64,000 nt of DNA, from contig OZ025216.1 of the NCBI GenBank assembly GCA_964019055.1, forward strand, positions 5,943,840 through 6,007,839, written 5' to 3'. This DNA comes from Anthopleura xanthogrammica. Lineage: Eukaryota; Cnidaria; Anthozoa; Actiniaria; Actiniidae. The notes under the pieces were generated by a model. The model saw only the letters and a list, made by a program, of their open reading frames with translations. It made no database searches and was not told where the DNA came from. Below are positions 10,632 to 35,092 of this stretch, piece by piece; within the stretch, counting starts at the first letter, position 1; every line of letters begins with the position of its first letter. A program made the position numbers and the translations under genes.

Positions 10632-12890
10632 GAATGTGTTGGATAGTACCCGCTGAAAACAAACATTATAGTCAAATATTTAAGTTATGCAAAACACCAT
10701 ATTTGCTTTTAAAAATAATAGAATAAAAATGGCTTGAGTACAAATAGTGTCATGTATCAGTGGTGACCTTTTTTATTCGTTAGTTTTGATTGAAAATTAC
10801 TTGATATACCCAGTTTTTTTTCCCCAGCTTGGTTTGAAACCAACAAAAAGCTGCATCCAAAATTAAATTATGTTTCGAAAACTTTTTTCATGGATTATTT
10901 CAATAGTAGGCAGTCAACTTATGCCGTTCGACTTGCAAAAGCACAGTTGATTATCAGTCGACTTATACGCTACAGAGAAGCTTTTCGGTCTAATAAATTA
11001 AATTGCGGAAGAAAATTCAAAAATTCAAAATAAAAAAATGAGCTTTAGTGTCTGGTCGCTGTGAGGGTACTCTTTTAAATAAGGAAAATAATAGAAAAAA
11101 ATTAGTTTCCCTCACCTTTTAGGCAATCCAAAATCTGACTCTCATCCCAACTCTTACTTTTTACTACTTTAGATCGGTGAGGCTTCTGCGGATTATTGCG
11201 AGTTCGCCTTGTTCGGCCTTTAAATATTGTATGGTAGGAAATAGTTCAGTACTTATATTTCCTCAATATTCGTTTACTGATTTTTTTTTTTTTTTTACAA
11301 AAAAATGGTAACACTGTTTCATAATGTGACCTGATTTGATGGAAATTAAAGGTTTTTCTAATTAATGATCTCGGTATAGTTTGAAATGCCATCTGGAAAT
11401 AAGCTCGTCACTTACTGAAATTGTCTCTTTAAAAAAAAACATTTCACAAAGGGTAGATTGGACAACACTTCTTACCTAAAGCCATTAATTTCCAATGTAT
11501 GGACACGTAAACACTGTATCCAATCAAATTGAATATAAGTTTGAACGCAGATGCAACTTTTTAGTATAATTAAAAACACCCCGCATGGTTCGAAGGCTGA
11601 GTGTGAAATTAGTTCATCACATCATATTGCCACATCGATTACTCCGCGTAGGATGAGCAGCCAAAACATTGAATGTGAATTTGAAATTGAATTTGAAAAT
11701 CTATTAAGATTATAACTCTTATTTCCTCTTTATTCGTTTACTAATTAAAAAATAGTAACACCAGAACATAACTACCTGATTTGATGGAAATTAAAGGGGA
11801 CTGCTGAGTACAATAATAGGTCAACATTCAATTCAGCTGAAACTTTAAGGGTCTAATAAACATTGGTTAAAATTTTTACTTCATATTCCGATGAGAAGTA
11901 TTATATCTTTACGAATTTTTAAATAACGTCTTAAGAGGGACGTTTTGTGAGTGGAAGTCTGTGTGTGAGTAACCGATAGCTTTTCAGCATTTTTCGCAAA
12001 TGATTTAGAAATAGACAAGGGTCCTTTTATAAACCTCATCAGTAAAATATATATACTCATTACGCTATAGGGCAGGAATGGCATGTCTGATACATCCGTA
12101 GGCCAATACACAAACTGTGCTGCAGGCAGTGGTATGCCATACATGTAACATCTCTAATTTACTTTAGACCGGCGGTTTCTGCGGTTTATTGCGAGTTAGC
12201 CTTGTCCGGCCATTAAATTGTATCGTAAGAAATATTTGAATTTGAAAATCTGTTTTTTTGCGCCGGCCGAAGGCGAAAGCTGAAAGAAAATGATATGCAA
12301 TTTTCTTAGTCTTTTTGAAAATAAGCTACTAGACACATTAAAATTATTTAAGAAATCATCCAGCTTTTCAGTGATCCCCCCTTTTGTAATTACGATTTTC
12401 GACTGATCCCCCCTTTCAGTCAGCTCTCCTAAGACCAAGGGAACCCCCAAAAAATCTTCTCCCCCCCCCCCCCCCCCCAAGGCGATGAATAATCACCTGT
12501 CCCTAAGAGGAAATTCGTAATTATGTAACAATCAATCAAATCTGTTTCAATAATTTCCTCATAGAATTTTTCTTCTTTTCTCCTTAGGTTTTTGAAAACA
12601 TGACCCAAAGCCGTATTCAAAATTTGAAGAAATTTCACCTTACGATTTTTGAGTCTTTGCATTTTGAACATGAAATTTTTCGGGACAAAAATTTCCTTTT
12701 ACGAGTTCAAATGACAATGCCTTCGTTATCGTCAATAGAGCGCGCGCGCGTTCAACGCCTAAGAAAACCATTTCAAGCCTCCTTAAGTATGAGGATAATA
12801 ATTATTTTTCACGCCTTCTAGCGATAGCCTTTCTCTTTTTTTCTATTATTAGGGTAGACATCCCCTGACATTTATTAAATTGCAATCTGG
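10632..12890. other. Intergenic with tandemly duplicated segments
   Basis: No gene recognised. Two diverged direct-repeat pairs are visible. GCGAGTTCGCCTTGTTCGGCC near 11200 pairs with GCGAGTTAGCCTTGTCCGGCC near 12190, and ACCTGATTTGATGGAAATTA near 11328 recurs near 11774. A poly-C run lies at about 12461-12478. The 12.2-12.8 kb ORFs overlap simple sequence and have no recognisable domain. Confidence 0.5.
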
Positions 12891-15734
12891 TTACAGTTTA
12901 GTACTTTCGACATCCATTTGCATGTTGCACGTTGACTTATTATGCGATATTGACGACTTGCTATCATTTACTTTTCTTCCAGTTTTATAAAAGGCTCGCA
13001 CTCTTCTGGTAAGACCAAATGCTACAGCAATATACAGACCTTGCAGTGTATTAAGTATTACAAATGGGTACATCAAGTAATACGATGTGAACGGTGCCAC
13101 GAACCCAAACACCCATGTGAACCCCATTAACACTGCGATCCTTGCATACACCGCTGAGTCCTGACGAGTGTGATGTTGACTGGCAACCATCTGGGACTGG
13201 TCAATCGCCTTCTTTATTTCTTTGATGATGAGAACGAAAAACACTGCATTCCATAGTATTGACAACCCAACTGGTATGGCAAAGAAGAACAAGTTAGCTC
13301 GGGGGTTATTGATCCAACAGCCCTTCTCTCCCCCATAACCAATAGCAACAGTTTCTGATCTGTCAAGAGCTACACAAATGGATACATACATTACCAAAGG
13401 AAGCCATCCCATAGCCATCGTGCGAACAATGCGTTTCTGTTTTTGTCTTCTATCGTTTCTGTAGTTGCGCGTGCTTGCTTTACCTGAAAAAGCTCTCCAC
13501 GTGCTGAAGGCAATGATTGACATCCACCAAAATGAGGCAAGGAAACTGTAGTGAAGTACGATTGCTATGACCATACAACCCAGTGGAGTAAATGTCAATC
13601 CTGATCCTACCAACCACAATAACTGTGCTACAAGTAAAGCACTGCACAGATTCATCAGGTTTATTCCGGGAATGGTTCTCAGATCTGCAAATACCGAGTA
13701 TGTCACCAGAACAAACAACAAGCAAACCACTGATACACAAAACCCAATATAAGTCAGGATCGTCAACGCCTTGTGGTTATTGTCAGACACTGACTGTGAT
13801 CGTTGTTTATATGTTGCTGTAAAGTTAGTACAGATCATGATTGTTCCATTTTTCCACGTATAGGTACCCTGTTCATGCAAATGACCTGAAGTCTTGTGTA
13901 ACACTGAACGATTAGGGAAAATGGTATACTCATGTTTCAGGAGAAAGATGTACATACCAGAACAATTCACTGATGGCATTTGTCTGCATACAACGATCTG
14001 TCCTACTGGCACTTGCTTTCCCTTGATTATTGTCTGATTGGTTGAGAAATATTCCCTCGCACCCAGCACTTCACCAGTTTGGTTGATGTAAACAGATGCC
14101 TCGGTACCTGGTATAACCTGGTAGTCACTGGGCGAGAAAGTGTTTGTCTCAAAACAGGTAAGTGGCTTCAGAGTTGATTTTACAATAATAAATAGGTAGA
14201 AATTAATTATTAAACTTAAAGGCCTGCTGGGGTGTATAACAACCGATAACAATTTAGATAGACCACGGGTATTGTTTAACGTATTGTTTGATAAATTTGA
14301 TTCGTGTTCTGTGACATCTACGTCAAACTCTACAAGATAGATATGCTGAAAGGGGTCTAAAAGATTTACCACTACTTCTGTGACAGTGGTTGAGTTTATC
14401 ATCATGGCTCTTGCGTAACTACTCACAAAATCTATTCCATTGAAAAGGTATACAAATGGCACGAAGTGTCCTATTGCCTTCATCCACAAGGCAACTCGGT
14501 ATTTTATCAGGCTTGACTTAACAGGAGCAAATTGTGTCCCTTGTCGACAGTTTTCTAGATAAACGTCGTAAACCTTTCCTTTGGGACAAGAGAATATCTG
14601 TGTTCTTTCTTCTTTTGAAGGTGCGTTTCCAATATCCATAATTACTGATAAAGGTTTTCCATGATTGTTTTTTACAATAGGTTTTTCGCCAGGCCCACAT
14701 TGAAGCAAATTAGAAACTTTTCGGAAGCATTTTCCGCAATAAACGTTTTTGAATGTCAAACGCGAGTAAGTGTCATAGACTAGCCCGTAAGTACCAAACA
14801 AACATTTATTTCTTACACCTCTTCGCACAGAGGGATCGTTACAACTTGCTTCAGAAAAATAGCAATATCGACGTTGCATGTGACGTCGAGGCTCTTTTGA
14901 AGGTTTTTGGCAAAATTCCAAAAGAAACTTCATCTTTTCTTTCTCTTTGGATTTACTAGATGGTGTCATCAAGCAATCAAATTTCAGTTCATATTGCTGG
15001 AATAGATGTCGTTGGTGATATCCATGGCACCGAGCACAGAATCGGTTGGCATAGGTTTTGTTATCAGCTGTAACTACTGGAAGAACATCTTTGTAATTAT
15101 CAGCAGTCATTGATCTCATGCTAATACAAGACTGCTTGATATCTTGGTTGGTCCAGCTTTGTGGACATGAAGCAATCATCCAGATACCAGACCTGCATGT
15201 CCATTGCTCATCTGGTACTTTAATGGCTGTTTTAGTGGTGTTGCTAGATCGCTGTCCCAGACAGTACTGGACATAGTCTGCACAACAATCCTTGAAATAA
15301 TCACAATATGGATCACATGAGCAGCGTAGTTGTTGTGTTCCTCCTGCATCTCTTTCGTTCATACATCTGTCCTTGCATGATAATAGTGGAGAAGTACAGT
15401 TCACATTAACATAAGAGCGAACATTTCTTCGTGTTCTTCTCCTAAGGACGTCTTTTTTGAGACTACCCATTCCACTATCCATTTCAAGTTGAGTCAGACC
15501 GGCTTGTTCTAATCCTGGCAAGCTAAAGAGTTCTTGGTTGTTAACGTTTGAAAATCTGTTAGCCTTATAGAAGTCAAAAGCATTTAACTTAGAGGCTTCC
15601 GTTTTCTCAATTAGTTGAATTTCGCGATTCATTGCCGGCTGGCCACCGTATAGAACGTTTGCGATTGCCATTTCTTTCCCTCCGTGTCGATAACAGCACA
15701 AAAGAAAAAACAGAATCCAAATTTCTTTCATCAT
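12891..15734 (-). CDS. SMB-domain class B/adhesion-like GPCR, paralogue 1 (intronless)
   Basis: One open exon of 947 residues with a signal peptide (1-17). A poorly conserved prodomain follows to a polybasic furin-like site (RRRTRR, 98-103). A somatomedin-B domain (about 113-158) shows the paired-Cys pattern CKDRC...CSCDPYCDYFKDCC. A second Cys-rich block (to ARCHG at 238) precedes a diverged ectodomain (239 to about 545) and a conserved juxtamembrane region with NQT, NCS and NRS sequons. Seven TMs span about 656-908, with the class B/adhesion TM6 motif GFTWVFG at 871-877. No GPS autoproteolysis motif (C-x-W plus HL/T) was found, which separates it from canonical adhesion GPCRs and is closer to methuselah-like receptors. 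Ligand unknown. The SMB and 7TM blocks are nearly identical to the genes at 44600 and 52346. Confidence 0.88.
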   Translation of the reverse strand: MMKEIWILFFLLCCYRHGGKEMAIANVLYGGQPAMNREIQLIEKTEASKLNAFDFYKANRFSNVNNQELFSLPGLEQAGLTQLEMDSGMGSLKKDVLRRRTRRNVRSYVNVNCTSPLLSCKDRCMNERDAGGTQQLRCSCDPYCDYFKDCCADYVQYCLGQRSSNTTKTAIKVPDEQWTCRSGIWMIASCPQSWTNQDIKQSCISMRSMTADNYKDVLPVVTADNKTYANRFCARCHGYHQRHLFQQYELKFDCLMTPSSKSKEKEKMKFLLEFCQKPSKEPRRHMQRRYCYFSEASCNDPSVRRGVRNKCLFGTYGLVYDTYSRLTFKNVYCGKCFRKVSNLLQCGPGEKPIVKNNHGKPLSVIMDIGNAPSKEERTQIFSCPKGKVYDVYLENCRQGTQFAPVKSSLIKYRVALWMKAIGHFVPFVYLFNGIDFVSSYARAMMINSTTVTEVVVNLLDPFQHIYLVEFDVDVTEHESNLSNNTLNNTRGLSKLLSVVIHPSRPLSLIINFYLFIIVKSTLKPLTCFETNTFSPSDYQVIPGTEASVYINQTGEVLGAREYFSTNQTIIKGKQVPVGQIVVCRQMPSVNCSGMYIFLLKHEYTIFPNRSVLHKTSGHLHEQGTYTWKNGTIMICTNFTATYKQRSQSVSDNNHKALTILTYIGFCVSVVCLLFVLVTYSVFADLRTIPGINLMNLCSALLVAQLLWLVGSGLTFTPLGCMVIAIVLHYSFLASFWWMSIIAFSTWRAFSGKASTRNYRNDRRQKQKRIVRTMAMGWLPLVMYVSICVALDRSETVAIGYGGEKGCWINNPRANLFFFAIPVGLSILWNAVFFVLIIKEIKKAIDQSQMVASQHHTRQDSAVYARIAVLMGFTWVFGFVAPFTSYYLMYPFVILNTLQGLYIAVAFGLTRRVRAFYKTGRKVNDSKSSISHNKSTCNMQMDVESTKL

Positions 15735-18453
15735 ACCTTCAGGAAATATTCAAATTTTTTTTTCGAAAGTGAATCGTACGTTTGCTTAAAGTGCGGGGCA
15801 TGCACTAGGAAGTGCTCAATATATCTATACTTGAAAGTTGGGCAGAATGATATTTAAAAAACAGTAAATTGAAAAGCTTTGTTTCCAATGCATACACATC
15901 TCTGTATTTTTAATTAAAAATGGTGTATCCCTATTGGATAAACTGGTAATGCATTTATTTGGTTCCAAGGTATGGGAGCAATATGATTGGTACGTGGTTA
16001 TCGTTGTCTAAAAGAATTATTTAGCAATATTAACAGGGATAGCTGGGATCGCAATTAAGAAAAAATAAATAAACCCTTCCTTAAATCAAGCCAATCAGGA
16101 TGCACAGTTGGTTAACAAGTTTCCAGATGTTTTACTTGTTATTGGAATATTCATGTTCTCAAATTTCAAGTTATGTCATTTTAAGTCCTCAAATGACAAG
16201 TCAGTGTCCTCCTTTCTTGAATATCTTATTATTTATCTTGCTTTAAGCCTTTTTTCTTCGCCGAGAACGAAACAAAATCACTGTATTTCTAAACAATATT
16301 TTATCTTTCAGTAACTAGTTTGTGTAAAACATAATATCTAATTGATTTGTACTTATTGCTAAGTTTAATTTTGTAAGATGGTAATGGTTTATCGGACCCC
16401 TATCGGGCGAATTAAGATATCAATTTAGTAATAACAAAAAGAAGATGAATGCGTTGTTGACTTTACGCCAATCATAGTCAGTAAATAATTTCAAATAAAC
16501 AATTAATAAATTTAGGTTTTTTGAAATATCTATGAATAGATTTTTGCTATAGTATAGAGTTCTTGCTTATTGTGTGTAAATAAAGCTGTCTTTTGCAATT
16601 TTATATTATTGATTCTATTTTTTCATAGTCATAAGCCGAATCTAGCTAAAAGCTGCTTTTGTTCAGTAGATTTTTCGGTGAACAATAAAATAAATTTCAC
16701 ACTTATTTGGGAGTTGCAAACGGATGACTATCCTCCTTCAATCAAGCTTTTTATTTATCTTATACTTTAAGTGTATAACTGTTTATCCTTGAATAAGCGC
16801 GCTTCAAATATCAGAGAGTATCGCGATTCTCCTATAAGTTTGATCGGAAGAGAGTCGCCAATATAAACCCGTAGTGGTCGATATGGGAACCGCGATACAA
16901 AACTTATTGCGATTTTAAGCCGCCAATACGGGTTATATTGACGGCGTTGGAAAAAATATATATATTCCGTATTAGCCTTCGTCGTTTCGCGACTAAAATG
17001 AATCCTACGCAGGCTAAGGCCAATACGGAATATATTTTCTCCCACCTAGCCGCAAATATAAACCCGTATTGGCGGCTCAACATCGCAATAAGTTATAAAA
17101 ACACACAGCGTACTTTCTGATGGCGGTAGCTTTCACATAGATGGTTACAACTCTCAAACTCATTGAAATGCTCGTGGGTCTTGCTCCTTACAGAACGGTT
17201 TAAGCTAATAGCTTCCGTGTTCAGTGTTTCTCTCTTTGCATTTTGTCCCTTTCATTTAATTTCTTTTCTTTTTGTTTGCCTTTTTCTTTCGTTTTCGTTT
17301 TCTTTTTTTTAATTCTTGCAATTCAAAAAACGTGGCCAATTGTTAATCAAAATCTTGTGATTAGATAGTTAAAGGCTAATCAGTTAAAACGGGACTTTTC
17401 TCCCTTTTTTCTACCATGATCATCGAAAGGCTTTCAAACCCTACTCATTGCGTAGTGGTGGAAGCAATATCAAAGTGAAATGATAGAAAATGACATTTAA
17501 ATTGGTGCAATTTTTTTTCCAATCAGTTCTTTCAAATTTGAACTCGAGCAATAATCCACGAATGTTATTGCTTTATTCCTAGCTTTATTTTTAATTAATT
17601 TAATTAGTTTTTCAGCTTGGACTTCTTATAAAGGTATAAAGGATTAACTGCTCTTTTTTAGATCTACTTATCCGTGTACTGTGGAAAATCAAATTTTCTC
17701 TGTCTTTTGCTGACCAACTGCGACTTTATAGCATATTTTGGACATTTCGCTGCAAAAATTGCCCAAATTATTTTTTAGTACTTTTTCATTATACTGATTT
17801 AGATTATTATTTCTTTAGTGTTCGCTCACATTCGTTACCTAGCAACACCATCGATTCAATTACCACATATTCCGACCAGTCTTGAGAAGACCGGACAGAA
17901 GACCTACTATTCTTGACTTCAAAGTTAATTTTTCTCCCAACGGATTCTGGAGAAAATAAAGACTAATATCTAAACATTAGCCGAGAATAAAAACCACTGT
18001 TTATCCTATCATTTGCAAAGTTGTTGTTAGTCATACAGTTTTAGCAGACAACAAAGACCACTGTTTAATCTTCCATTTGTTATATGTCACCGGCGTAAGA
18101 ACTGAACAACTACATACATCGACAAATATTTGCTGTAAACCAGAATTTCTTTCGCCAAAACTAGGGAATATCATTTTAAAACACAAAATAAAGCAAAAAC
18201 AAAATAAAAACAAATCATTCAATGATGTTTATTAAGTGCTTTTAAAACTGCATAATAAATGCACCTAAAAAAAAAATAATCAAAAATAAATCTCGAAGGA
18301 TTTGACCGACTTAGTTCCGCTATGCAAAGGTTGACATTTAATAACTTGAGTAATACAATTGCACTATCTTTAGAACAATTGGCAAGAATTAAACAGCTTT
18401 ACGTTTAAGCACAGCTTTAGTGTCTGCATTCCAAACAGACCAGGCGCAATCTA
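15735..18453. other. Intergenic, AT-rich
   Basis: No gene recognised. One inverted-repeat element lies at 16918-17077. Promoters for the GPCR paralogue (leftward) and the 260-residue ORF (rightward) must lie here, but no element can be named. Confidence 0.5.
16918..17077. mobile_element. Inverted-repeat element
   Basis: AGCCGCCAATACGGGTTATA at the left is an inverted copy of TATAAACCCGTATTGGCGGCT-type sequence at the right. Inner arms (ATATTCCGTATTAGCC and GGCCAATACGGAATAT) are also inverted. A diverged partial arm lies just to the left near 16858. Confidence 0.75.
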
Positions 18454-19236
18454 ATGATGGCATCTGAACGAAGAGAGAAGTCGACTACTTTTAACAACAG
18501 AATATCAGCCAAACAGCTGCATAATGTTGTTCACAGCAAAGTCAGGATTCAGAATGAAAAAGCAAAACTGCAGGATTCAATCAGGCTTGAAAGAGATCAG
18601 TTTGAAAAGCGAATGAACCAAGATGCGAAAGCTTTTTTGAGGAAAGTAAAAGTACCGATAGCTGGCTCGCTTAACACAAGGAAGACAACGACGAATGACA
18701 TTAAACTACCCGAAATCATTGAATCAGGCAGCATGTCAACACCTTCATCGCCAATATCGGGACGACCAAAGCCTTTCAGTTATGACAAATCCACACGTGC
18801 GCAATCTCCTTCGGTACTGCTACTTCCATCAGGTCCAAGAAGGGGATCAGTAAACAACATTGCCGACTCGCTAGCTGCGCCTTTGTCGCCTCTAGTGAAT
18901 AGAAGAGGTAGCTTTCCTGAAATCAACTCACCATTTCAATCCCCCTTATCATCACCACTACTTGAACGAAGGCGGATGACTGTTGGAGTTATTCCTTCTT
19001 TTAATGCTGCAAAGCCAGGCCCCACGACTAAATATTTAGCTATTAGACAGTTGCAACGAATAGATAGCATTATCTCAAGTACGTCTCCCCCACCCTCTCC
19101 CGGGCACTCTACGCTGGAAGACCAGTTCAAAGCTTTGGAATCATGTCGTTATCTAAGAAGAGGCTCCTCGTGGGAGGACGAAGATGCCGACCAAGTTGAT
19201 AAGTCATCATCCACAAAACCTAATGGTCCATGTTAA
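18454..19236 (+). CDS. Uncharacterised Ser/Pro-rich 260-residue protein
   Basis: Single-exon ORF that I do not recognise. Residues 1-65 are charged and look helical (EKAKLQDSIRLERDQFEKRM), possibly a short coiled coil. The rest is low-complexity, rich in Ser and Pro. Repeated basophilic phosphorylation motifs occur (GPRRGSV, NRRGSF, LERRRMT, LRRGSSWED; RRxS matches PKA/AKT-type kinases), along with many SP/TP sites (TPSSP, LSPL, INSPFQSPLSSP, PPPSPGH). The C-terminus is acidic (WEDEDADQVD). There is no signal peptide or membrane segment, so it is presumably intracellular and perhaps a phosphorylated adaptor or scaffold; that is inference. The ORF is long, and its composition is not that of a repeat shadow. 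Met1 or Met2 may start. Confidence 0.7.
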   Translation: MMASERREKSTTFNNRISAKQLHNVVHSKVRIQNEKAKLQDSIRLERDQFEKRMNQDAKAFLRKVKVPIAGSLNTRKTTTNDIKLPEIIESGSMSTPSSPISGRPKPFSYDKSTRAQSPSVLLLPSGPRRGSVNNIADSLAAPLSPLVNRRGSFPEINSPFQSPLSSPLLERRRMTVGVIPSFNAAKPGPTTKYLAIRQLQRIDSIISSTSPPPSPGHSTLEDQFKALESCRYLRRGSSWEDEDADQVDKSSSTKPNGPC

Positions 19237-19904
19237 ATCTACTAATTCATTGAATTACAGCTATAGAACATTTGCAAGAAAAAAACTAAATGAAAAGGGC
19301 AAGGAATACTTTTACAACTTGATTTCTGATTATTTATTATTCCCACTTTTGTCAATAAGTTAAAAAGTAAAATTGGAGATCAAGCACGATTCAATTAGCA
19401 TACATAAACTCTAGCAACATAAAATAAGATGGATTTGCTTTGGGAAAAAAACCAGCCAACCCTGACGTCTTTTTGATGTAGTACGTTGACGCTTTTCTTT
19501 ACTTAAATTTTCCCATGATCTGCATATTTACTCTTAGCTTATATTTGCTGTCCTGGAATTTTTTTTATGGATATAATAAGACAATTAACTGAATCGGATT
19601 TTTCACAAATAAGTAGATATGTTCATTTGAACTGAGGTCGTAAGTTGGAAAGTACTTAGCACAAGTAGTGTGTGGAGTAAACCAAGACATTTTCTACTAA
19701 TAAGCAAAACTAAAGCTTCTGAAAGTTAATGTTTAGGACATAGTGGGTTTTGGTAATGATTTTCGCGTTCAAACATTTACCTTTCGAATGATTATGTCAC
19801 AGGGATTAATTCTACAACCCATTTTTGGGACATTTGATGGTTTTAGGATAAACAATCTGCACGATTCCTGATTATCCCGGCAAAATGATTTGATTGTTTT
19901 ATAC

Positions 19905-20188
19905 TTTATAAAATAGTTCAGATATAACGCGCGCTCTGATTGGCTGATAGCCGTGTTTACATGAGGCCATGTAAACACGGCAATTTCATTATTTTATAAA
20001 ACAAATAGAAAACGTTATGCCGTGTTTACATAGCCTGATATAAACACTCGGGAAAGTTTGGGAGAAGTCTTGAGCTCTGCGTTAACCTCGCCTGCGGCTC
20101 GGTTTTACACAACAGCTCTCGACTTCAAACTTCCCTCGTGTTTATATCAGGCTATGTAAACACGACAAACGTTTTTTATTTGTTAAAT
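19905..20188. mobile_element. Palindrome-rich dispersed element, copy B
   Basis: Same order of motifs as 8832-9119: TTTATAAAATAGTTCAGATA, GATAGCCGTGTTTACATGAG, TAGCCTGATATAAACACT, CGCCTGCGGCTCGGTTTTAC and TATATCAGGCTATGTAAAC. Only scattered substitutions and a short deletion near the centre separate the copies. Confidence 0.85.
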
Positions 20189-20690
20189 AAAAACCCTTGA
20201 AATTGTAGGCAACTGGAACACACAAGACTGACGCACTTGTCTTTTGTTTCACAATATTTTAATAAACTGTTATTATTCTTAGTATATTATTATATTATTA
20301 TTATTATCATTATCATTTTTTAAGAGTGAAATCATTATCCCGTGAAACAAAACTTACTTGTTAAAGTGTAATAGTCAAGTAGACACAAAACAAAACAATG
20401 AAATTAGGGTCTACTATTATGTAGTGTATTAGGCCCGGTTTCCACGTTGAACTTCTCATAAGCCGAACGCATTGAAAACAATGGATAATAAGGCGGTCAT
20501 CTTTGATGTCATTGGGTTCGGCTCATGAGAAGATCGACGTTTGAACTGGGCCTTGGTCTAATATCTATTTCACGGGTTTAGTGGTTTCAATCTAGCCATC
20601 TGATTAATTAATTTTATTAATTTTTGTAATCATGTATCTCTTGCTTGACGTAATGTACAAACTTTTAACTAAGGCGACAAACCCTTCCCA

Positions 20691-20908
20691 AATAGTCCCC
20701 TTCACAGTTCCCTGCGCCATCTTGAAAGGTAGCCTGGCCTGTGCATCGAAGCTAGACATGAGGTGACCTTGCAATGATAGAGACCTTTTTTAACACCTTG
20801 GACAATTATTTACATGTCTCTATCATTGCAAGCTCACCGTTCATCTCGCTTGGATGCAATGCCCGACTACCTTTCAAGATGGCGCAGGGAACTGTGAAGG
20901 GGACTATT
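20691..20908. mobile_element. Foldback MITE
   Basis: AATAGTCCCCTTCACAGTTC continues into CCTGCGCCATCTTGAAAGG at the left. The right end carries the exact inverse (CCTTTCAAGATGGCGCAGG, GAACTGTGAAGGGGACTATT). The arms are about 42 bp. A second inner pair (GCAATGATAGAGAC and GTCTCTATCATTGC) is nested inside. Confidence 0.9.
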
Positions 20909-21164
20909 CACTTCCTTGACCACAAACCATGCAATGCTTCCAAGTCAAGTTTCGACCGATTAAAATACAGTAAACCTGTAAATCAAATTTAACTTCGATT
21001 TCAAACTTTTTTTGTTACTCAAGCAAGTGAATAGTCTATTATATCTATACCAACTGAAAGTACTTCAGCTTATTTGACATGTGTAAATTTGCGTTTTATT
21101 TGAAAATAAAATAAAAAAATAAAAATTCAAAAGCAAAATTTCGTTTGTTTTGAAATGATTTTGC

Positions 21165-21359
21165 ACAGGGAGCCCACAGCCAATGATATCAGTGTTTAAA
21201 ATAAAATCTATCATGCGTAAATGCTCGTGCTCCTGCACGAGCTCGGCGGCGTTTCCGGATTGGTTAAAGTTCAAGTCTGAATATATTATCAGCTGCTTAC
21301 GTTCCTTGTTATAGATTTTATTTTGAACACTGATACCATTGGCAGTGGGCTCCCTGTGG
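21165..21359. mobile_element. Foldback MITE
   Basis: CACAGGGAGCCCAC and ATCAGTGTTTAAAATAAAAT at the left are inverted at the right (ATTTTATTTTGAACACTGAT, GTGGGCTCCCTGTG). Total about 195 bp, non-coding. Confidence 0.85.
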
Positions 21360-21942
21360 ATTTTGTTAATTGTTTCTGAATATCATATTTATGGTGTCAA
21401 TATCAAATGCAGCAAGTAGAAGTTTGCTGGGTTCGCTAAAAGTAATCTTGGATATTCACATCCTATTCAAACAATAACGATAACACAACAACAATAAAAA
21501 CAAACAAACAAACATAAAAACCAAAACCTGAATATAACCAGGCCATTCATTTCATTATAACTATTGTATTATTTCTGAAGTGTTTTCTCGTTCCAACGAG
21601 ATAGAGGTGCAGTAGTCAATATGAATCAAGTTAATCCAATATACTAGTGTTATAGTAAAGATTAAATTCTAACTAAAGACAAAATATCGCAGTGAAACGA
21701 CTCCAACCAGAGCCGTCTAGCATTTTTCAGGCAATCACAGACTGCATCTAAAATCAGCTTCCGAGTTTTTTTATAACGTTGAGTTTTAATATTCCCAGGG
21801 CATGCACCTCAAAACTAGATGTCTGTATAAAAACAAACTACCTTATTTTTTTCGGGCTGTGATTCGCTTAAAACTCTAAGCAGTCCCAGTTATAGTTTTG
21901 TATTTTAATGTAACAGCAAAGTAAGGAAGTAGACCCATAAAT

Positions 21943-35092
<13,150 letters not shown>

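Larger units (their letters stand above)
19237..21942. other. Intergenic with three foldback elements
   Basis: No gene recognised. It holds the second copy of the palindromic element (19905-20188) and two foldback MITEs (20691-20908, 21165-21359). The small ORF near 20774 lies inside the foldback element and is rejected. Confidence 0.55.

Noticed and set aside
13480..13822. Antisense and frame-shifted ORFs inside the SMB-GPCR genes (also 45165-45507, 54448-54633)
   Set aside because: They recur in all three paralogues only because the underlying coding sequence is conserved; no independent features.
12891..15734. Classifying the SMB receptors as canonical adhesion GPCRs
   Set aside because: No GPS cleavage motif or recognisable GAIN boundary before TM1; the 7TM alone supports class B in the broad sense.
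20774..20992. 72-codon ORF
   Set aside because: Overlaps the foldback MITE at 20691-20908.
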